Shown: positions 16,074-26,354, counted from the stretch's first letter. The stretch is DNA of 64,000 nucleotides from Salsuginibacillus kocurii DSM 18087 (GCF_000377705.1 NZ_KB898623.1:186001-250000); one strand, 5' to 3'. Numbers and translations: made by a program. The notes: generated by a model not told the origin, from the sequence alone.

Positions 16074-16631
16074 TTATGATTTTACTTCTTCGCTATCAAA
16101 AGTTAATACTCGGTCCACATCTTCATATGATGCTCCGTAAAATTCTACATCCTTATAGGTGTGGATTTCTTCATAGGTTTGTTTCATTTTCTCATATATG
16201 CTTTCTTCTGCTTCATCTGTAGGAGACCAAAATAAAATTTCTAGGACATTTTGGTCATTAGTTGCTAGTGAACGACGTCTGTATCCGATTGATTTAGCGT
16301 GCGTAAATCCTTCTCGTTCATAAAAATTCAAGCGTTTATACGTGTCAGAATCTTCATAATCGAGCGGCTCCACTTCCAAAATAATCGGCTTTTCCTTTTC
16401 CTTTAGTTTGCTTATTAGCTTATGCCCTAACCCTTGGCCACGGGCCTCAGTAGAGACGAACAGGTAATCAATAAAAGTGAAATGAGGTGTTTCAGCATAC
16501 ATCATGACGTGATGAGGCCCTTCATCTTTATGGTAGAGGTCACTCTTTTCTTTGAGTAACGTCTCCATATGCTCCTTTGACTTCATTTCTTCCACAGGAA
16601 AATATTCACTTAACTTATCATACCAGTTCAT
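16074..16631 (-). CDS. GNAT-family N-acetyltransferase, YjbC-like
   Basis: The 185-residue protein has the acetyl-CoA-binding signature of GNAT enzymes (FVSTEARGQGLGHKLISKL) after a central beta strand (FTFIDYLFV), followed by RLNFYEREGF, the usual motif near the C-terminus of the fold. An acidic tail of about 50 residues follows. In B. subtilis the acetyltransferase gene yjbC lies directly upstream of spx; here it is upstream on the same strand with a small gene and a terminator in between. The substrate is unknown. Confidence 0.82.
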   Translation of the reverse strand: MNWYDKLSEYFPVEEMKSKEHMETLLKEKSDLYHKDEGPHHVMMYAETPHFTFIDYLFVSTEARGQGLGHKLISKLKEKEKPIILEVEPLDYEDSDTYKRLNFYEREGFTHAKSIGYRRRSLATNDQNVLEILFWSPTDEAEESIYEKMKQTYEEIHTYKDVEFYGASYEDVDRVLTFDSEEVKS

Positions 16632-16762
16632 CTTGTATTATAACCTCCAATATGCTTCTACCCTTATTATAAGAAACTAGCCGCTTTTTGAAAATGGTTG
16701 TTACTCTCATTTTGCTACGATATGCGTCTACTATACATCATGTTGACAAATTATCCTGCAAA

Positions 16763-16797
16763 TAAAAAAGCTTTTCCCGTTCTTCGCGGGAAAAGCT
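16763..16797 (-). terminator. Terminator of the secreted hydrolase-like gene
   Basis: An 11-bp perfect stem AGCTTTTCCCG (16769-16779) / CGGGAAAAGCT (16787-16797) is followed on the minus strand by TTTTTAT; it lies 15 nt after the stop codon. Confidence 0.92.
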
Positions 16798-16812
16798 CCT
16801 CTTCTTATGCTT

Positions 16813-18015
16813 CTAATCAAGTGGCGTGTAGTCAACGCCTTCAGAGTAATTATTTGAAGCGTTCCATAATAAAAACTCATCGACCCCTTCTTCATTAAAT
16901 GCCCGAATTTGCTTTTCTACTTCTTCAGCCCCGTATTCACGGTAATTCCCTTCGCCCAGGTATGGAGCCGTAAAATCCTGCAGCCATGGACGGCTGGTTG
17001 GAGGGTCATCTGCCTCCTCAAGAATTTCATTTTCTAACTTAGCATATTCTTTGGTCACTTCATACGGATGTAAATCAGGGTTGTCATAACCAAAATGAGC
17101 CGTCCAATGACTTGGATACGGCATCGAGGAAATAACGTCTACCTCCTCTGCCATTTCAGCGAAATTCTGACCAATACCTGGCGCTTCTTCAAGCGTTGCT
17201 GTATAACCGAATATATCTGCAGACACATCCACATCATAAGGCTCAAGTTCTTCTTTAGCTTCTGCTAAAAAATCATTGATTGCATTCACTCTTGCGCGTA
17301 CATTGTCTTCTTCTTCTTCATAATTACCACGGGAATAATCTAAGTCTTCATCCCTTGTTTCAAATCCTTCCGGAAAACGCACGTAATCAAACTGAATATC
17401 TTCAAAGCCCATCTCAGCTGCTTTTTTTGCCACTTCTATATTATATTCCCATACTTCTTCCATCAATGGATTGACAAAGGCTTCTCCACGTGAGTTTTTC
17501 CAAACTTCTCCATTATCAGTAAAAGACCATTCTGGCTTTTCTTCGGCTAATAAGGTGTCTTTAAATGCAACAATTCGAGCAATAGGATAGATTTCATTCT
17601 CTTCTAATGTTTCCATCATTTCTTCTGGGTCAGATATCATGTTTTGGCTCATATCGTAATATGGATCGTCTTCGTCAGGCCTAAAGGTTATATACCCCTC
17701 ATCTTCTTTAATATCGATAACCATTGCGTTCAGATCCGTTTCATTAGTGAGCTCCACTAATTCATCAAACTTGCTCCCGCCGGCAGAATGGCCTGTGACA
17801 AATATACCTCGCACCGCATCAGGATATTCAAAATCATAACCAGAATCATATGTAAAACGTGACATGTCTTCAGGCACTTCCCGATCATTATTTTCAACTT
17901 GTTTATAAGAATGAGCAGAAGCAACTAATTCCTCATTAGCTTCTGCGTAAGGAACACTAACTATGATGCCTGTCGCAAAAGTCGCTAACAGAAGTGATGA
18001 AGTGAATCTTTTCAT
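16813..18015 (-). CDS. Secreted putative glycoside hydrolase (DUF4015-like TIM barrel)
   Basis: The 400-residue product starts with a signal peptide (MKRFTSSLLLATFATGIIVS...AEA), so it is exported. The rest resembles the putative glycoside-hydrolase family DUF4015: VRGIFVTGHSAGG, LNAMVIDIKEDEG, YPIARIVAFKD, the probable active-site strand FEDIQFDYVRFPEG, then VDVSADIFGY and VDVISSMPYPSHW. The protein is acidic. ATG 18015 is preferred over a TTG at 18060 because it begins the signal peptide. Substrate unknown; cell-wall or extracellular polysaccharide is likely for the family. Single-gene unit with its own terminator. Confidence 0.85.
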   Translation of the reverse strand: MKRFTSSLLLATFATGIIVSVPYAEANEELVASAHSYKQVENNDREVPEDMSRFTYDSGYDFEYPDAVRGIFVTGHSAGGSKFDELVELTNETDLNAMVIDIKEDEGYITFRPDEDDPYYDMSQNMISDPEEMMETLEENEIYPIARIVAFKDTLLAEEKPEWSFTDNGEVWKNSRGEAFVNPLMEEVWEYNIEVAKKAAEMGFEDIQFDYVRFPEGFETRDEDLDYSRGNYEEEEDNVRARVNAINDFLAEAKEELEPYDVDVSADIFGYTATLEEAPGIGQNFAEMAEEVDVISSMPYPSHWTAHFGYDNPDLHPYEVTKEYAKLENEILEEADDPPTSRPWLQDFTAPYLGEGNYREYGAEEVEKQIRAFNEEGVDEFLLWNASNNYSEGVDYTPLD

Positions 18016-18320
18016 TATATTTCTATCCCTTCTATATATGTTCATGTTGAAAAATCTCAAGTTCTTCCAAAATCAATTATACAAGTGATAATACCTCACA
18101 CCAACCATTTTTTAAGAAAAACTTAAATTCCTCTGCCAGCCTCACGTTACTCTGGTTCTTATTCAAATAATGCGGTATACGAACTGACAACGCCCTCATA
18201 GCCAGTGGAAAGCAACATGCTCTTCACTTCACTGTCATAGTGTTTAAAGATATGCTTTTTCGGGCAGTTACATGACTATATAAATGTACTATAGGCGTTT
18301 ATATGTGAGTAAAATGCAGC
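18016..18320. other. Intergenic region between divergent genes
   Basis: It should carry the promoters of the secreted hydrolase-like gene and of the HD-domain gene. Apart from the latter, no operator, repeat or small gene stands out. Confidence 0.4.
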
Positions 18321-18349
18321 TTGCATTCGCTTTTCCAACTGTTTATAAT
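18321..18349 (+). promoter_or_regulatory. Strong sigma-A promoter of the HD-domain gene
   Basis: TTGCAT (18321-18326), 17-nt spacer, perfect TATAAT (18344-18349), 44 nt before the start codon. Confidence 0.8.
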
Positions 18350-18393
18350 TGTAGAAATATACCTTTTTGATGGTATTAAAGGAGGTTTGTTTT

Positions 18394-18930
18394 ATGCGAA
18401 AGGTTACCTTAACCGAATTGTTCAGCCACCCGATCACCCAGAAATATGTGAAACGTGCAGGGTTAGCACATGCTATTTCTACAGCCTACCATGCTTTCCG
18501 GTTAGCAAAAGAAAACGGAGTTAACCCTGATCTCGCCACGAAGGCTGCGTTTTTGCATGATATGGGTCATTACACTTGGTACCGAAATGGAAAGTGGGAT
18601 TTTGAGTTGTATAAACAAAATGATATCCATGCGATTAAAGGAGCCGAACGAGCTCATAAATTATTAGTACGCTGCGGTGAAGACTTAAAAGTCGCTAAAG
18701 AAGTATCGTTAGCTGTTCTCTTGCATACTGATTCCTACTTGCCAGATGAAAATGTTAACCGCACCCCCCTTCAACAAGTCGTTAAAGAGGCCGATGAACT
18801 CGACGAGGAACCAGATGGAAAACACCATTACCGGGAAATATCAGATGAGCTAGCACACAAAAAATTAAATGACCTTGATGAGAAAATCAATCAGGCCATG
18901 CTCGAACGGCCTCTGTCGTCCTCTAGCTGA
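18394..18930 (+). CDS. HD-domain phosphohydrolase-like protein
   Basis: The 178-residue protein has the HD metal-binding pattern: an early histidine (GLAHAISTAYHAFRLA), the paired HD in AAFLHDMGHYT, a later His/Asp in HTDSY, and D in KEADELDEE. HD proteins hydrolyse phosphate esters of nucleotides or similar compounds using divalent metals. ATG 18394 has AGGAGG at 8 nt. It is a single-gene unit with a strong promoter and terminator. The substrate cannot be deduced. Confidence 0.85.
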   Translation: MRKVTLTELFSHPITQKYVKRAGLAHAISTAYHAFRLAKENGVNPDLATKAAFLHDMGHYTWYRNGKWDFELYKQNDIHAIKGAERAHKLLVRCGEDLKVAKEVSLAVLLHTDSYLPDENVNRTPLQQVVKEADELDEEPDGKHHYREISDELAHKKLNDLDEKINQAMLERPLSSSS

Positions 18931-18931
18931 T

Positions 18932-18966
18932 AAAACATGCTCTTACTTAGACAGAGCATGTTTTAT
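18932..18966 (+). terminator. Terminator of the HD-domain gene
   Basis: A 12-bp perfect stem AAAACATGCTCT / AGAGCATGTTTT with a 9-nt loop follows the stop directly and runs into TTTTATT. Confidence 0.92.
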
Positions 18967-19120
18967 TATGTAACTGAAAGTAACAACGACCTTTCGATCC
19001 CCTTCGACCTTCCTTTCCCTCTTTTCTTTCCATTCAATCCTTTTTCAATAAACTATTTTATCTCGGCCTGGCCCTCGTCCTTACTTCTAGAAGCAGACCA
19101 GAAATTAATGCACAGCTTGT

Positions 19121-19993
19121 TCACTGTTTATTGATAAATTTGTACATCGCACTCATATCTTTCTTTTTCAAATCTGAATGCGCAGCTTGTTCAAATTGTG
19201 AGGTCACTTGGCGGCCAATAGTTAGCGGAGTATCACTTTCTTCTGCCATTTCTCGCACCAAGTCTAAGTCTTTGAACAATAACTCAATTGCAAAGCCTCC
19301 ATCAAATTGATCTTTTGCAATAAAGTTCGGATAATGTCTGTCATAAAGTTTACTTTGCGCAAAACTCTGGCTCAATATTTCATAAACAAGTTCCGGGTCT
19401 ACGCCTGATTGTTCTGCTAACCCAACACCTTCAGCAACTGCTAAGGTATGCATGCCCACCATATATTGATTTAGAAGCTTTACTTTTGTGCCGCTGCCGG
19501 CAGCCCCTGTATGGAAAATTTGTTCCCCTACACTTTTAAACAATGAATATAACTGGGAAAAAACCTCTTTTTCTCCTCCAACCATTACTGTTAATGTTCC
19601 CGCTTCTGCACCAGTTGTGCCTCCGCTCACTGGAGCATCGACAAAATGTATATTTCTTTGGTGACACACTTGATACAAGTGTTCTGCTAACTTTGGAGAA
19701 ATCGTACTAAAATCAACAATGTACAACCCTTCTTTTGCATGGTTTAAAATGCCGTCCTCCCCTAATACCATCCTTTCTACATCTTCTGGTTTTGGGAGAC
19801 ATAGACAAATCACATCTTCTGTTTCAGCTAACTGAGCAACAGAGTAGCCTACTTTACCTCCAACTTCTGAAAACCCTTGTTCTTTCCCTTTTGAACGGTT
19901 AAAACCTGTCACTACATATCCCTCTGCCATCATATTCTTTGCCATCGGCATGCCCATATTCCCTAAACCAATAAATCCAACATTTTTCATCAT
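19121..19993 (-). CDS. NAD(P)-dependent 3-hydroxyacid dehydrogenase family oxidoreductase
   Basis: The 290-residue protein belongs to the 3-hydroxyisobutyrate dehydrogenase / tartronate semialdehyde reductase family: dinucleotide-binding GFIGLGNMGMPMAKNM at residues 5-20, the substrate signature DAPVSGGTTGAEAGTLTVMV, and the catalytic lysine in GSGTKVKLLNQ. Members oxidise short beta-hydroxyacids. It stands alone between an HD gene and a divergent exchanger gene, so context does not fix the substrate. Confidence 0.88.
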   Translation of the reverse strand: MMKNVGFIGLGNMGMPMAKNMMAEGYVVTGFNRSKGKEQGFSEVGGKVGYSVAQLAETEDVICLCLPKPEDVERMVLGEDGILNHAKEGLYIVDFSTISPKLAEHLYQVCHQRNIHFVDAPVSGGTTGAEAGTLTVMVGGEKEVFSQLYSLFKSVGEQIFHTGAAGSGTKVKLLNQYMVGMHTLAVAEGVGLAEQSGVDPELVYEILSQSFAQSKLYDRHYPNFIAKDQFDGGFAIELLFKDLDLVREMAEESDTPLTIGRQVTSQFEQAAHSDLKKKDMSAMYKFINKQ

Positions 19994-20171
19994 TACAACC
20001 TACCTTTCGTCAACAATTAAAATTAAGCGAAACATATGCACGCTTAGTAGTAGATTAGATTTATTCCCTTCGTTTTCCTGCCTAAAGTCCCTCTTCGTTA
20101 AATGGGCCTGTTTCGTTGACCCTTAAAAGAGGTGGTGATACTCTAATCAGAGCAATTATGTCGTTCATTAC

Positions 20172-21173
20172 ATGTCGGAAACTGGGAGTATTTTGAAAAT
20201 GGTTTTTGTTTTGTTCATATTATCTGCATTAATTACTGTCCTTGCGGCTATTCGACTTTCCCGCTATGCTGATACATTAAGTAAAAAATCCATGCTTGGT
20301 GCTTCATTGATTGGAGCCTGGCTTTTAGCTGGCGCCACTTCTTTACCTGAATTAACTACTAGTGTAGCGGCTATTGCAGTAAATACGCCAGATTTAGCAG
20401 TAGGAAACGTAATTGGAAGTAATCTTTTTAATATCTTAATCATCGCTTTTTTTGATATATATTATCGTAAAAAAAGGGTATTTGTTTCTGTTTCGAATGC
20501 TTATAAAACGTCTGCGGTGGCTGGAGCCGTATTATCACTTGTTACGACAGCCATACTTATTTGGCCGCTGGAATATCAACTTTCTATTATCAGCGTGCAA
20601 AGTATTGCGATCCTTATTACATATAGTGCTGCTATTTATATGTTACAAAGAAGACAGCCGAATTTAAGCGCCGATGAATCAGAGCTCCCTCCTTTTCCTG
20701 TTTCCACGCGAAGAGCTGTGTATGGCTTTACGCTCGCTGCTCTTCTAATCTTGTTAGCTGGGTCAATCTTAACGTACACCGCAGATGAAATAGCACTTAC
20801 CACAGGGCTTGGGGCAAGTTTTGTTGGCAGTTTCTTTGTAGCAGCATCTACTTCTTTACCTGAAGCAGTCGCCGTACTTATCGCTCTTCAATTAAATAAT
20901 TACAACTTAGCTTTAGCTTCTATCCTTGGCAGCAATTTATTAAATTTACTTTTTCTTGTGTTTATTGATGCATTATACGGTCCAACAGCTCTGTACCCCG
21001 TGTTATCTGCTGCTCATATCGTAACCGCTGTTGCAGTTACCTTATTGTCATGCGGGCTTCTAGCACGAATGATGTACGCAAAAAAGACCATGCGAAGCTA
21101 TGCGAGTTGGCCTTCTATCCTGCTAATATTGCTATATTTCATTTGTACAGCTATCGTGTATTATTTTTCCTAA
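20172..21173 (+). CDS. Sodium/calcium exchanger family (CaCA) membrane protein
   Basis: The 333-residue product has about ten membrane helices arranged as two inverted repeats. Each has the alpha-repeat motif: ATSLPELTTSVAA...GNVIGSNLFNI in the first half and ASTSLPEAVAVLI...ILGSNLLNLLFL in the second, the acidic residue of which binds cations. It probably exchanges Na+ or H+ for Ca2+ or another cation, plausible in a salt-adapted bacterium. The start is uncertain: ATG 20172 has no ribosome site, while ATG 20199 has GGGAG 10 nt upstream and gives a more typical N-terminus. Confidence 0.88.
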   Translation: MSETGSILKMVFVLFILSALITVLAAIRLSRYADTLSKKSMLGASLIGAWLLAGATSLPELTTSVAAIAVNTPDLAVGNVIGSNLFNILIIAFFDIYYRKKRVFVSVSNAYKTSAVAGAVLSLVTTAILIWPLEYQLSIISVQSIAILITYSAAIYMLQRRQPNLSADESELPPFPVSTRRAVYGFTLAALLILLAGSILTYTADEIALTTGLGASFVGSFFVAASTSLPEAVAVLIALQLNNYNLALASILGSNLLNLLFLVFIDALYGPTALYPVLSAAHIVTAVAVTLLSCGLLARMMYAKKTMRSYASWPSILLILLYFICTAIVYYFS

Positions 21174-21253
21174 CCCCCCTTTACGACTCCATCTCTACAA
21201 GCGTCTGAAGGGACAAGACTCACTCAAACCATTCACCTAAGAGAGGGGCTTTT

Positions 21254-22159
21254 TCACGTATACAAAACAATCAAAATAACGCCGGCAAAAACAATAGCAG
21301 CTGACCACAAGGTATACTTGTAAATGCGTTCTTTTCCTTTTAAAAATAAGGTCGCTAAAATAATGGTAAGAAGCGGTTCTAAAGCTGCAATGACTGAGAC
21401 ATAAGAAACTTCAATGTATGTAATGCCTGTAAAAAATGAAATCATTGCAGCTCCAGTTGCTACCCCTGCACCAGCATAATAGAGGTTCCGATTTTTTATC
21501 TGATAAATAAATTGAGCTTTCACGTTGGTTTTAAAAGATTGTAAGGTAGTTAGTGCGACAAAGGCCACAACAGCGCTTACAAACGCTCCAAAAAATGGGT
21601 CAGGGAAAGCATCTACTCCTGGTTTTCTAAAAACCTGCCCCAGGCCAAATGTTAGCGCAGCCAGTAACGCGATCATGTAACCGACCCGCTCGTCTTTTTT
21701 TACAGCAGCTTGACTTTGTTCTCCTTCCGTTCTCACCATAAAATAGCCTTGAATAAATAAGCCAATCAGTACAAGTAATGCCCCCCATAAGGCCATCCCT
21801 TCCATCCGTTCATTAAAGAAAGTTACGGCAAACAAAATCGTAAACAAAGGTGCACTGTTTTTAATCGCAGTTCCCCGGGTCGGGCCTATTAACCGGATGC
21901 TTTTAAATAAAGTGGTTCTCCCTAAAAAAGTCGTGAAAATACCAGCTAGAATAAACCAGCCAAATCCGGTTAAAGAGAAAGGCACACTTTCAATTAAGAG
22001 ACGATAACCTAACGCTGCCACCCCTAGCATCAAGATATTCACCGTCAATGTCATAAAAACACCATTGTCTTCAGGTGAACGTTCCATTCCTTTACGAATA
22101 AGGATGTTACTTATAGCGAAAAATAAAGCGGTTAAAAACGCAAAAAAAATGCCCATCAT
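21254..22159 (-). CDS. EamA-family (DMT superfamily) permease
   Basis: The 301-residue product has ten predicted membrane helices in two EamA halves; the first half ends near residue 145 and the second starts after a hydrophilic loop (TEGEQSQAAVKKDERVG). A conserved feature is the GPTRGTAIKNSAPLFTILFA segment. DMT permeases export amino acids or other metabolites or take up sugars; the substrate here is unknown. It is convergent with the CaCA exchanger gene and I see no clear shared terminator. Confidence 0.88.
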   Translation of the reverse strand: MMGIFFAFLTALFFAISNILIRKGMERSPEDNGVFMTLTVNILMLGVAALGYRLLIESVPFSLTGFGWFILAGIFTTFLGRTTLFKSIRLIGPTRGTAIKNSAPLFTILFAVTFFNERMEGMALWGALLVLIGLFIQGYFMVRTEGEQSQAAVKKDERVGYMIALLAALTFGLGQVFRKPGVDAFPDPFFGAFVSAVVAFVALTTLQSFKTNVKAQFIYQIKNRNLYYAGAGVATGAAMISFFTGITYIEVSYVSVIAALEPLLTIILATLFLKGKERIYKYTLWSAAIVFAGVILIVLYT

Positions 22160-22230
22160 TTATTATCTCCTGACTAAGAGCTCCTGCCTTCATTATACAA
22201 TGTATAGCTACATAGTTCATATTTAAAGAC

Positions 22231-22686
22231 TTATAACTCGTCGATTAAAAGTCCCTTTTTATTTACCACTAAGTGAGCGGGAACAGATTGAATATCAAAA
22301 TGCTTGGCGGCATCTCCTTGATGATCGTAAACAATATTTAAGGTACTATCCTCTACTTGACGTTTTGCCGAAGAAGGGTCGGGTTCTAATTCGAGTAGAT
22401 GAATCGCAATATAAGGAGCTGGTTCTTCCCTTTTTTCCAACTGTGCAAGCTCCCTTTGACAAATTTCACACCACGTTGTAAAAAAGAAGAGATTCGTCTT
22501 TTCGTCATTCAAGAGTTCAATTAAAGCACGGTTTTCCCCTTCTTTTGTTTCGATAAGCACGTTTTCTGCTGCTTTTACGTCAGAGGGTTCTTCACTTATT
22601 ATAGAAGCAGTAACGCCACTAACTATTACTATGAAAGCTAACCACGGCTTAATCAGTTGGATACAGGTTTTGAGGATCACTTTCAT
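22231..22686 (-). CDS. Membrane-anchored thioredoxin-like protein (TlpA/ResA type)
   Basis: The 151-residue product has an N-terminal membrane anchor or uncleaved signal (about 13-31) and an extracytoplasmic thioredoxin-like domain with the redox motif C73-E-I-C76 in FFFTTWCEICQREL, then a cis-proline-type VPAHLVVN. It lacks some of the C-terminal length of ResA. Likely role: reduction or oxidation of thiols outside the membrane. The start is ambiguous: AAGGAG touches TTG 22689, so ATG 22686 or GTG 22680 may be used. It is divergent from a small membrane protein gene. Confidence 0.8.
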   Translation of the reverse strand: MKVILKTCIQLIKPWLAFIVIVSGVTASIISEEPSDVKAAENVLIETKEGENRALIELLNDEKTNLFFFTTWCEICQRELAQLEKREEPAPYIAIHLLELEPDPSSAKRQVEDSTLNIVYDHQGDAAKHFDIQSVPAHLVVNKKGLLIDEL

Positions 22687-22731
22687 CAACTCCTTGTTGT
22701 TAACGTAAATGATTGGAAAGGGGCCGGAACT

Positions 22732-22908
22732 GTGACATTATCTTTACTACGAATTGGATTAGGGCTTTTGGCCGTTTGGGTGGCAGCACTTATTATTATA
22801 AGTACAATTACAGGATCAGATCCGGGTGCTTGGCTTTTACTACCGCTGTTGTTAGCAATTCCACTTTGGATAGCAGCTTTATTCATCAAATATCGAAAAC
22901 CAAAATAA
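22732..22908 (+). CDS. Small two-helix membrane protein (58 residues)
   Basis: GTG 22732 has AAAGGGG at 8 nt. The product has two hydrophobic helices (LLRIGLGLLAVWVAALIII and AWLLLPLLLAIPLWIAALFI) and a basic tail KYRKPK, so the C-terminus is probably cytoplasmic. It lies 93 nt upstream of trpS on the same strand. Longer upstream starts lie inside the divergent thioredoxin-like gene and are less likely. No family recognised. Confidence 0.6.
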   Translation: MTLSLLRIGLGLLAVWVAALIIISTITGSDPGAWLLLPLLLAIPLWIAALFIKYRKPK

Positions 22909-22914
22909 GCCTAA

Positions 22915-23991
<1,077 letters not shown>

Positions 23992-24005
23992 ATCTTAAAG
24001 TAGAA

Positions 24006-24040
24006 GGAACCTACTCACCCATCATGGTGCAGGTTCTTTT
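24006..24040 (+). terminator. trpS terminator
   Basis: AACCTACTCACC / GGTGCAGGTT forms an imperfect stem of about ten pairs around a 6-nt loop and is followed by CTTTT; it begins 15 nt after the stop. Confidence 0.8.
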
Positions 24041-24332
24041 ATCACACCGGGGAGATCGGTTTCACCCCAGTACGGCGATCAGCTAATGAGTAGCGAAACT
24101 GAAGAGCAACTAATGACATCAAAGGACGCCATGCTTACATTTTACCGGTCATCTATTCATCTATGTCGGTAAACAAGCGCTTTTTCATTGAATTGCGGTC
24201 ATTTGTTTCGCTATTCTACCAAAATCCTATCTTTTTTAAGCTAACAGCTCAAATAGCTAAACGTATGTCCGTCAATTTTTCAAAAAAGGCAAGTTCAGCA
24301 AAATAACGGAATACCTGTTCATACGTGTTGCT

Positions 24333-24460
24333 AAACTGCCCCCAGGTTCTTAACCTTTAGATAAACATTCAATATAGTGATTTCAGTTCTTCGCGCCAGG
24401 CAGAGCACTTCCCGCTGGCCTGCACGGACGAAGAGGCTTTCTCTGCTGCTGTCATTCACT
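24333..24460. repeat. Dispersed intergenic repeat, copy 2 (diverged)
   Basis: It contains CCCCAGGTTCTTAA, AAACATTCAATATAGTG, ATTTCAGTTCTTCGCGCCAGGC and a terminal GTCATTCAC, in the same order as the copies at 5069 and 47436. The segment between 24041 and 24332 shows nothing recognisable apart from a few short imperfect inverted repeats. Confidence 0.6.
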
Positions 24461-24465
24461 TAAAT

Positions 24466-24513
24466 AAAAAAGAGCTGCCTTTGAAGATTTCCTTCATGTG
24501 GGCAGCTCTTTCT
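24466..24513. terminator. Bidirectional terminator-like hairpin
   Basis: AAGAGCTGCC (24470-24479) / GGCAGCTCTT (24501-24510) is a perfect 10-bp stem with an inner GAAG/CTTC pair, flanked by A- and T-runs. Confidence 0.8.
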
Positions 24514-24549
24514 TAGATGTTGAAGCAGTCTCATCTTTTTCAAGTGTTA

Positions 24550-24583
24550 AAAAAGGCTCACTGCCTGTCTCAGCAGTGAGCCA
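24550..24583 (-). terminator. Terminator of the 37-residue gene
   Basis: A 10-bp stem GGCTCACTGC / GCAGTGAGCC is followed on the minus strand by TTTTTT, about 10 nt after the small gene's stop. Confidence 0.88.
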
Positions 24584-24592
24584 CACTTTTCT

Positions 24593-24706
24593 TTAATAGC
24601 CATTATTTTTTCGCCATACTTTACCTACAAATAGGGCTCCGCCGACTGTACCGACAGCAAAGAGGATGGTCAACCATTGCATCACAATATATACGAAGTT
24701 GTCCAT
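24593..24706 (-). CDS. Single-helix membrane miniprotein (37 residues)
   Basis: ATG 24706 follows CAGGAGGTGGTGG closely, and a strong terminator follows the stop, so the frame is probably a real gene. The product has one hydrophobic helix (WLTILFAVGTVGGALFV) with a short basic C-terminus KVWRKNNGY. Its partner or function is unknown. It lies between trpS and yjbA. Confidence 0.65.
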   Translation of the reverse strand: MDNFVYIVMQWLTILFAVGTVGGALFVGKVWRKNNGY

Positions 24707-24856
24707 CTCCACCACCTCCTGTAAAAACGAGTCACTCTATACCTAAACCATATTATAGATAACTATCCCTCGCCTGTAAACGATCAATACATGACCGTTA
24801 CAAATTATCCACATCTTTTTTAACTGTATGGTATGATTTAGATATGAATTGGAACT

Positions 24857-25615
24857 TTAAATACCGTTTTCTTTGACAGTATCCTTATGTTCCAGGCTCC
24901 AAAGCTTTTCAAAAAAGGGCTGGCCCTTTACGAGGCACCGGCATAAATTATAATGACGTGTCGTCCATCCTTCACTTATTTCTCGGTATAAACGGTTCCA
25001 TATCTCCTCTCCTGTTAACGCATCAAGCCACGGGTAATCTTCAGGAGACCATTCTGTAAACCAATATTTTAATTTCGCACGATTCTTTGATGTATTCAAT
25101 TCATCAATAGCCATATACAGAAGCTGTTTTAATGCCCGTTCTTTTCTCGTTAAACCTGCCATATGTGCAGGAGGGGGAGATAAAATATGGTAGCTTTTTG
25201 GCGATGGTGTAAAACCCAATTCAAATGGAGTGCATACATCATGTTTTATTTTTTCTAATACGAGTTCTTCTTGTCGTGGTGTTAATCTACTTTTCTTAAT
25301 CGGGGTATGATAACCAGCTGTATCTACAGCAAGTACGTTTTCGCCGTCTGTAGCTATAAAACAGTAATCCAGGGTGATTTTTTTCATGTTTTTACGCAGC
25401 GTTGTTTTTTGATATACAGACGACATCAGGCTATCAGGTAACTCTTCGAGGCGGTCCTCAATGTAGTTTAGCAATGAAGGGGTGACGCGAACGATTTCTG
25501 CGTAATCCAATACCTCAATGTGATCTTCACTCCGCCATTCATGAAACGGGCAGACATTATATCCATTTTCTTCTCCTTCGAACCAATTGACCCAAACATC
25601 CCGAATTCTTGCCAC
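24857..25615 (-). CDS. YjbA-family protein (DUF3603), unknown function
   Basis: The 252-residue soluble protein opens with RIRDVWVNWFEGEENGYNVC, the hallmark of the YjbA/DUF3603 family as I remember it. GTG 25615 is chosen because AAGGAGGAGG lies about 4 nt before it; the frame extends 12 codons further with no second site. A conserved motif LDYCFIATDG and a C-terminal CRCLVKGQPFFEKLW are visible. In B. subtilis yjbA neighbours trpS as here. No function is established. Confidence 0.85.
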   Translation of the reverse strand: MARIRDVWVNWFEGEENGYNVCPFHEWRSEDHIEVLDYAEIVRVTPSLLNYIEDRLEELPDSLMSSVYQKTTLRKNMKKITLDYCFIATDGENVLAVDTAGYHTPIKKSRLTPRQEELVLEKIKHDVCTPFELGFTPSPKSYHILSPPPAHMAGLTRKERALKQLLYMAIDELNTSKNRAKLKYWFTEWSPEDYPWLDALTGEEIWNRLYREISEGWTTRHYNLCRCLVKGQPFFEKLWSLEHKDTVKENGI

Positions 25616-25703
25616 CGGGCCTCCTCCTTTCTTATTTTCCTGTAGTCCCATTATCGTCTGTACTTGTCCATTTTATTCCATAATTTGCTTAATTATTTGC
25701 TGT

Positions 25704-25925
25704 TCACTGTTTGCGGCGATTGTTTAGCTCAGGAATATAGAAGCTCGATGAAATTAAAATACATCCGGTGATAAAGAAGTAAAGCTCGATTCGATGAACA
25801 ATAAAATCCATAAATGTTCTGACGTCATACCCGGTGGCTAAATAATTAAAATACCCGATTAATGAGACCCCGCCTGAAACCGCTAGACTAAAACCGATCA
25901 CCATCAACCCGAATCGAAATATCAT
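25704..25925 (-). CDS. Small two-helix membrane protein (73 residues)
   Basis: Two hydrophobic helices (about 4-28 and 46-64) with a polar loop containing YNYLATGYDVRTF-like residues and a basic tail NNRRKQ. It lies about 90 nt upstream of yjbA on the same strand and could be co-transcribed with it. Its ribosome site (GGAGCGCCGCTCTC before ATG) is only moderate. Family not recognised. Confidence 0.6.
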   Translation of the reverse strand: MIFRFGLMVIGFSLAVSGGVSLIGYFNYLATGYDVRTFMDFIVHRIELYFFITGCILISSSFYIPELNNRRKQ

Positions 25926-26054
25926 GAGAGCGGCGCTCCTTTTTGCAACCTGTTTTCATTTTTTTTATACTGTCAGAAAGTACAGAAATCATAAACAAGG
26001 TTGTATATTCCACAAAATGGATGAATGTCTTTATGGCTAAAGGACGGATAAACC

Positions 26055-26354
26055 ATGACAACCCACAGAGAACGTTTACAGAAAGAGTATGATGAAGAAG
26101 TAAAACAATATGACGAACTTGTACAAATTCTTAATAAAAAAGGACGACGCTTAGCAATAGAACAAATGTTTACCCACTTACGTTTGTATAAAGAACAAAA
26201 AGACGAGATTGAAGATATTATGAGTTATTTCGATCGCATAGGAATGGATGCTAAAAATAATACAACGGAGACCATCATCGCCATGGCCTTAAAAGAATTT
26301 CATCACTATATTCTATCCCTCGATTCTTCAAGCGACTTATCTGAGCACGAATGA
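26055..26354 (+). CDS. Small charged helical protein of unknown function
   Basis: The 99-residue product is almost entirely charged and helical, with heptad-like spacing in the first 60 residues (RLQKEYDEEVKQYDELVQIL), ending in an acidic tail DSSSDLSEHE. This suggests a coiled coil or small helical adaptor. GGACGGATAAACC precedes the ATG, a weak ribosome site. The next gene on the same strand (26476) also looks helical, and the two may be expressed with the large fusion gene downstream. Not recognised. Confidence 0.55.
   Translation: MTTHRERLQKEYDEEVKQYDELVQILNKKGRRLAIEQMFTHLRLYKEQKDEIEDIMSYFDRIGMDAKNNTTETIIAMALKEFHHYILSLDSSSDLSEHE

Noticed and set aside
20155-20200. Frameshift at the start of the CaCA exchanger gene (ATG at 20160 in another frame)
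   Set aside because: That frame ends after 12 codons, and the ATG at 20199 already gives a complete two-repeat exchanger, so no frameshift is needed.
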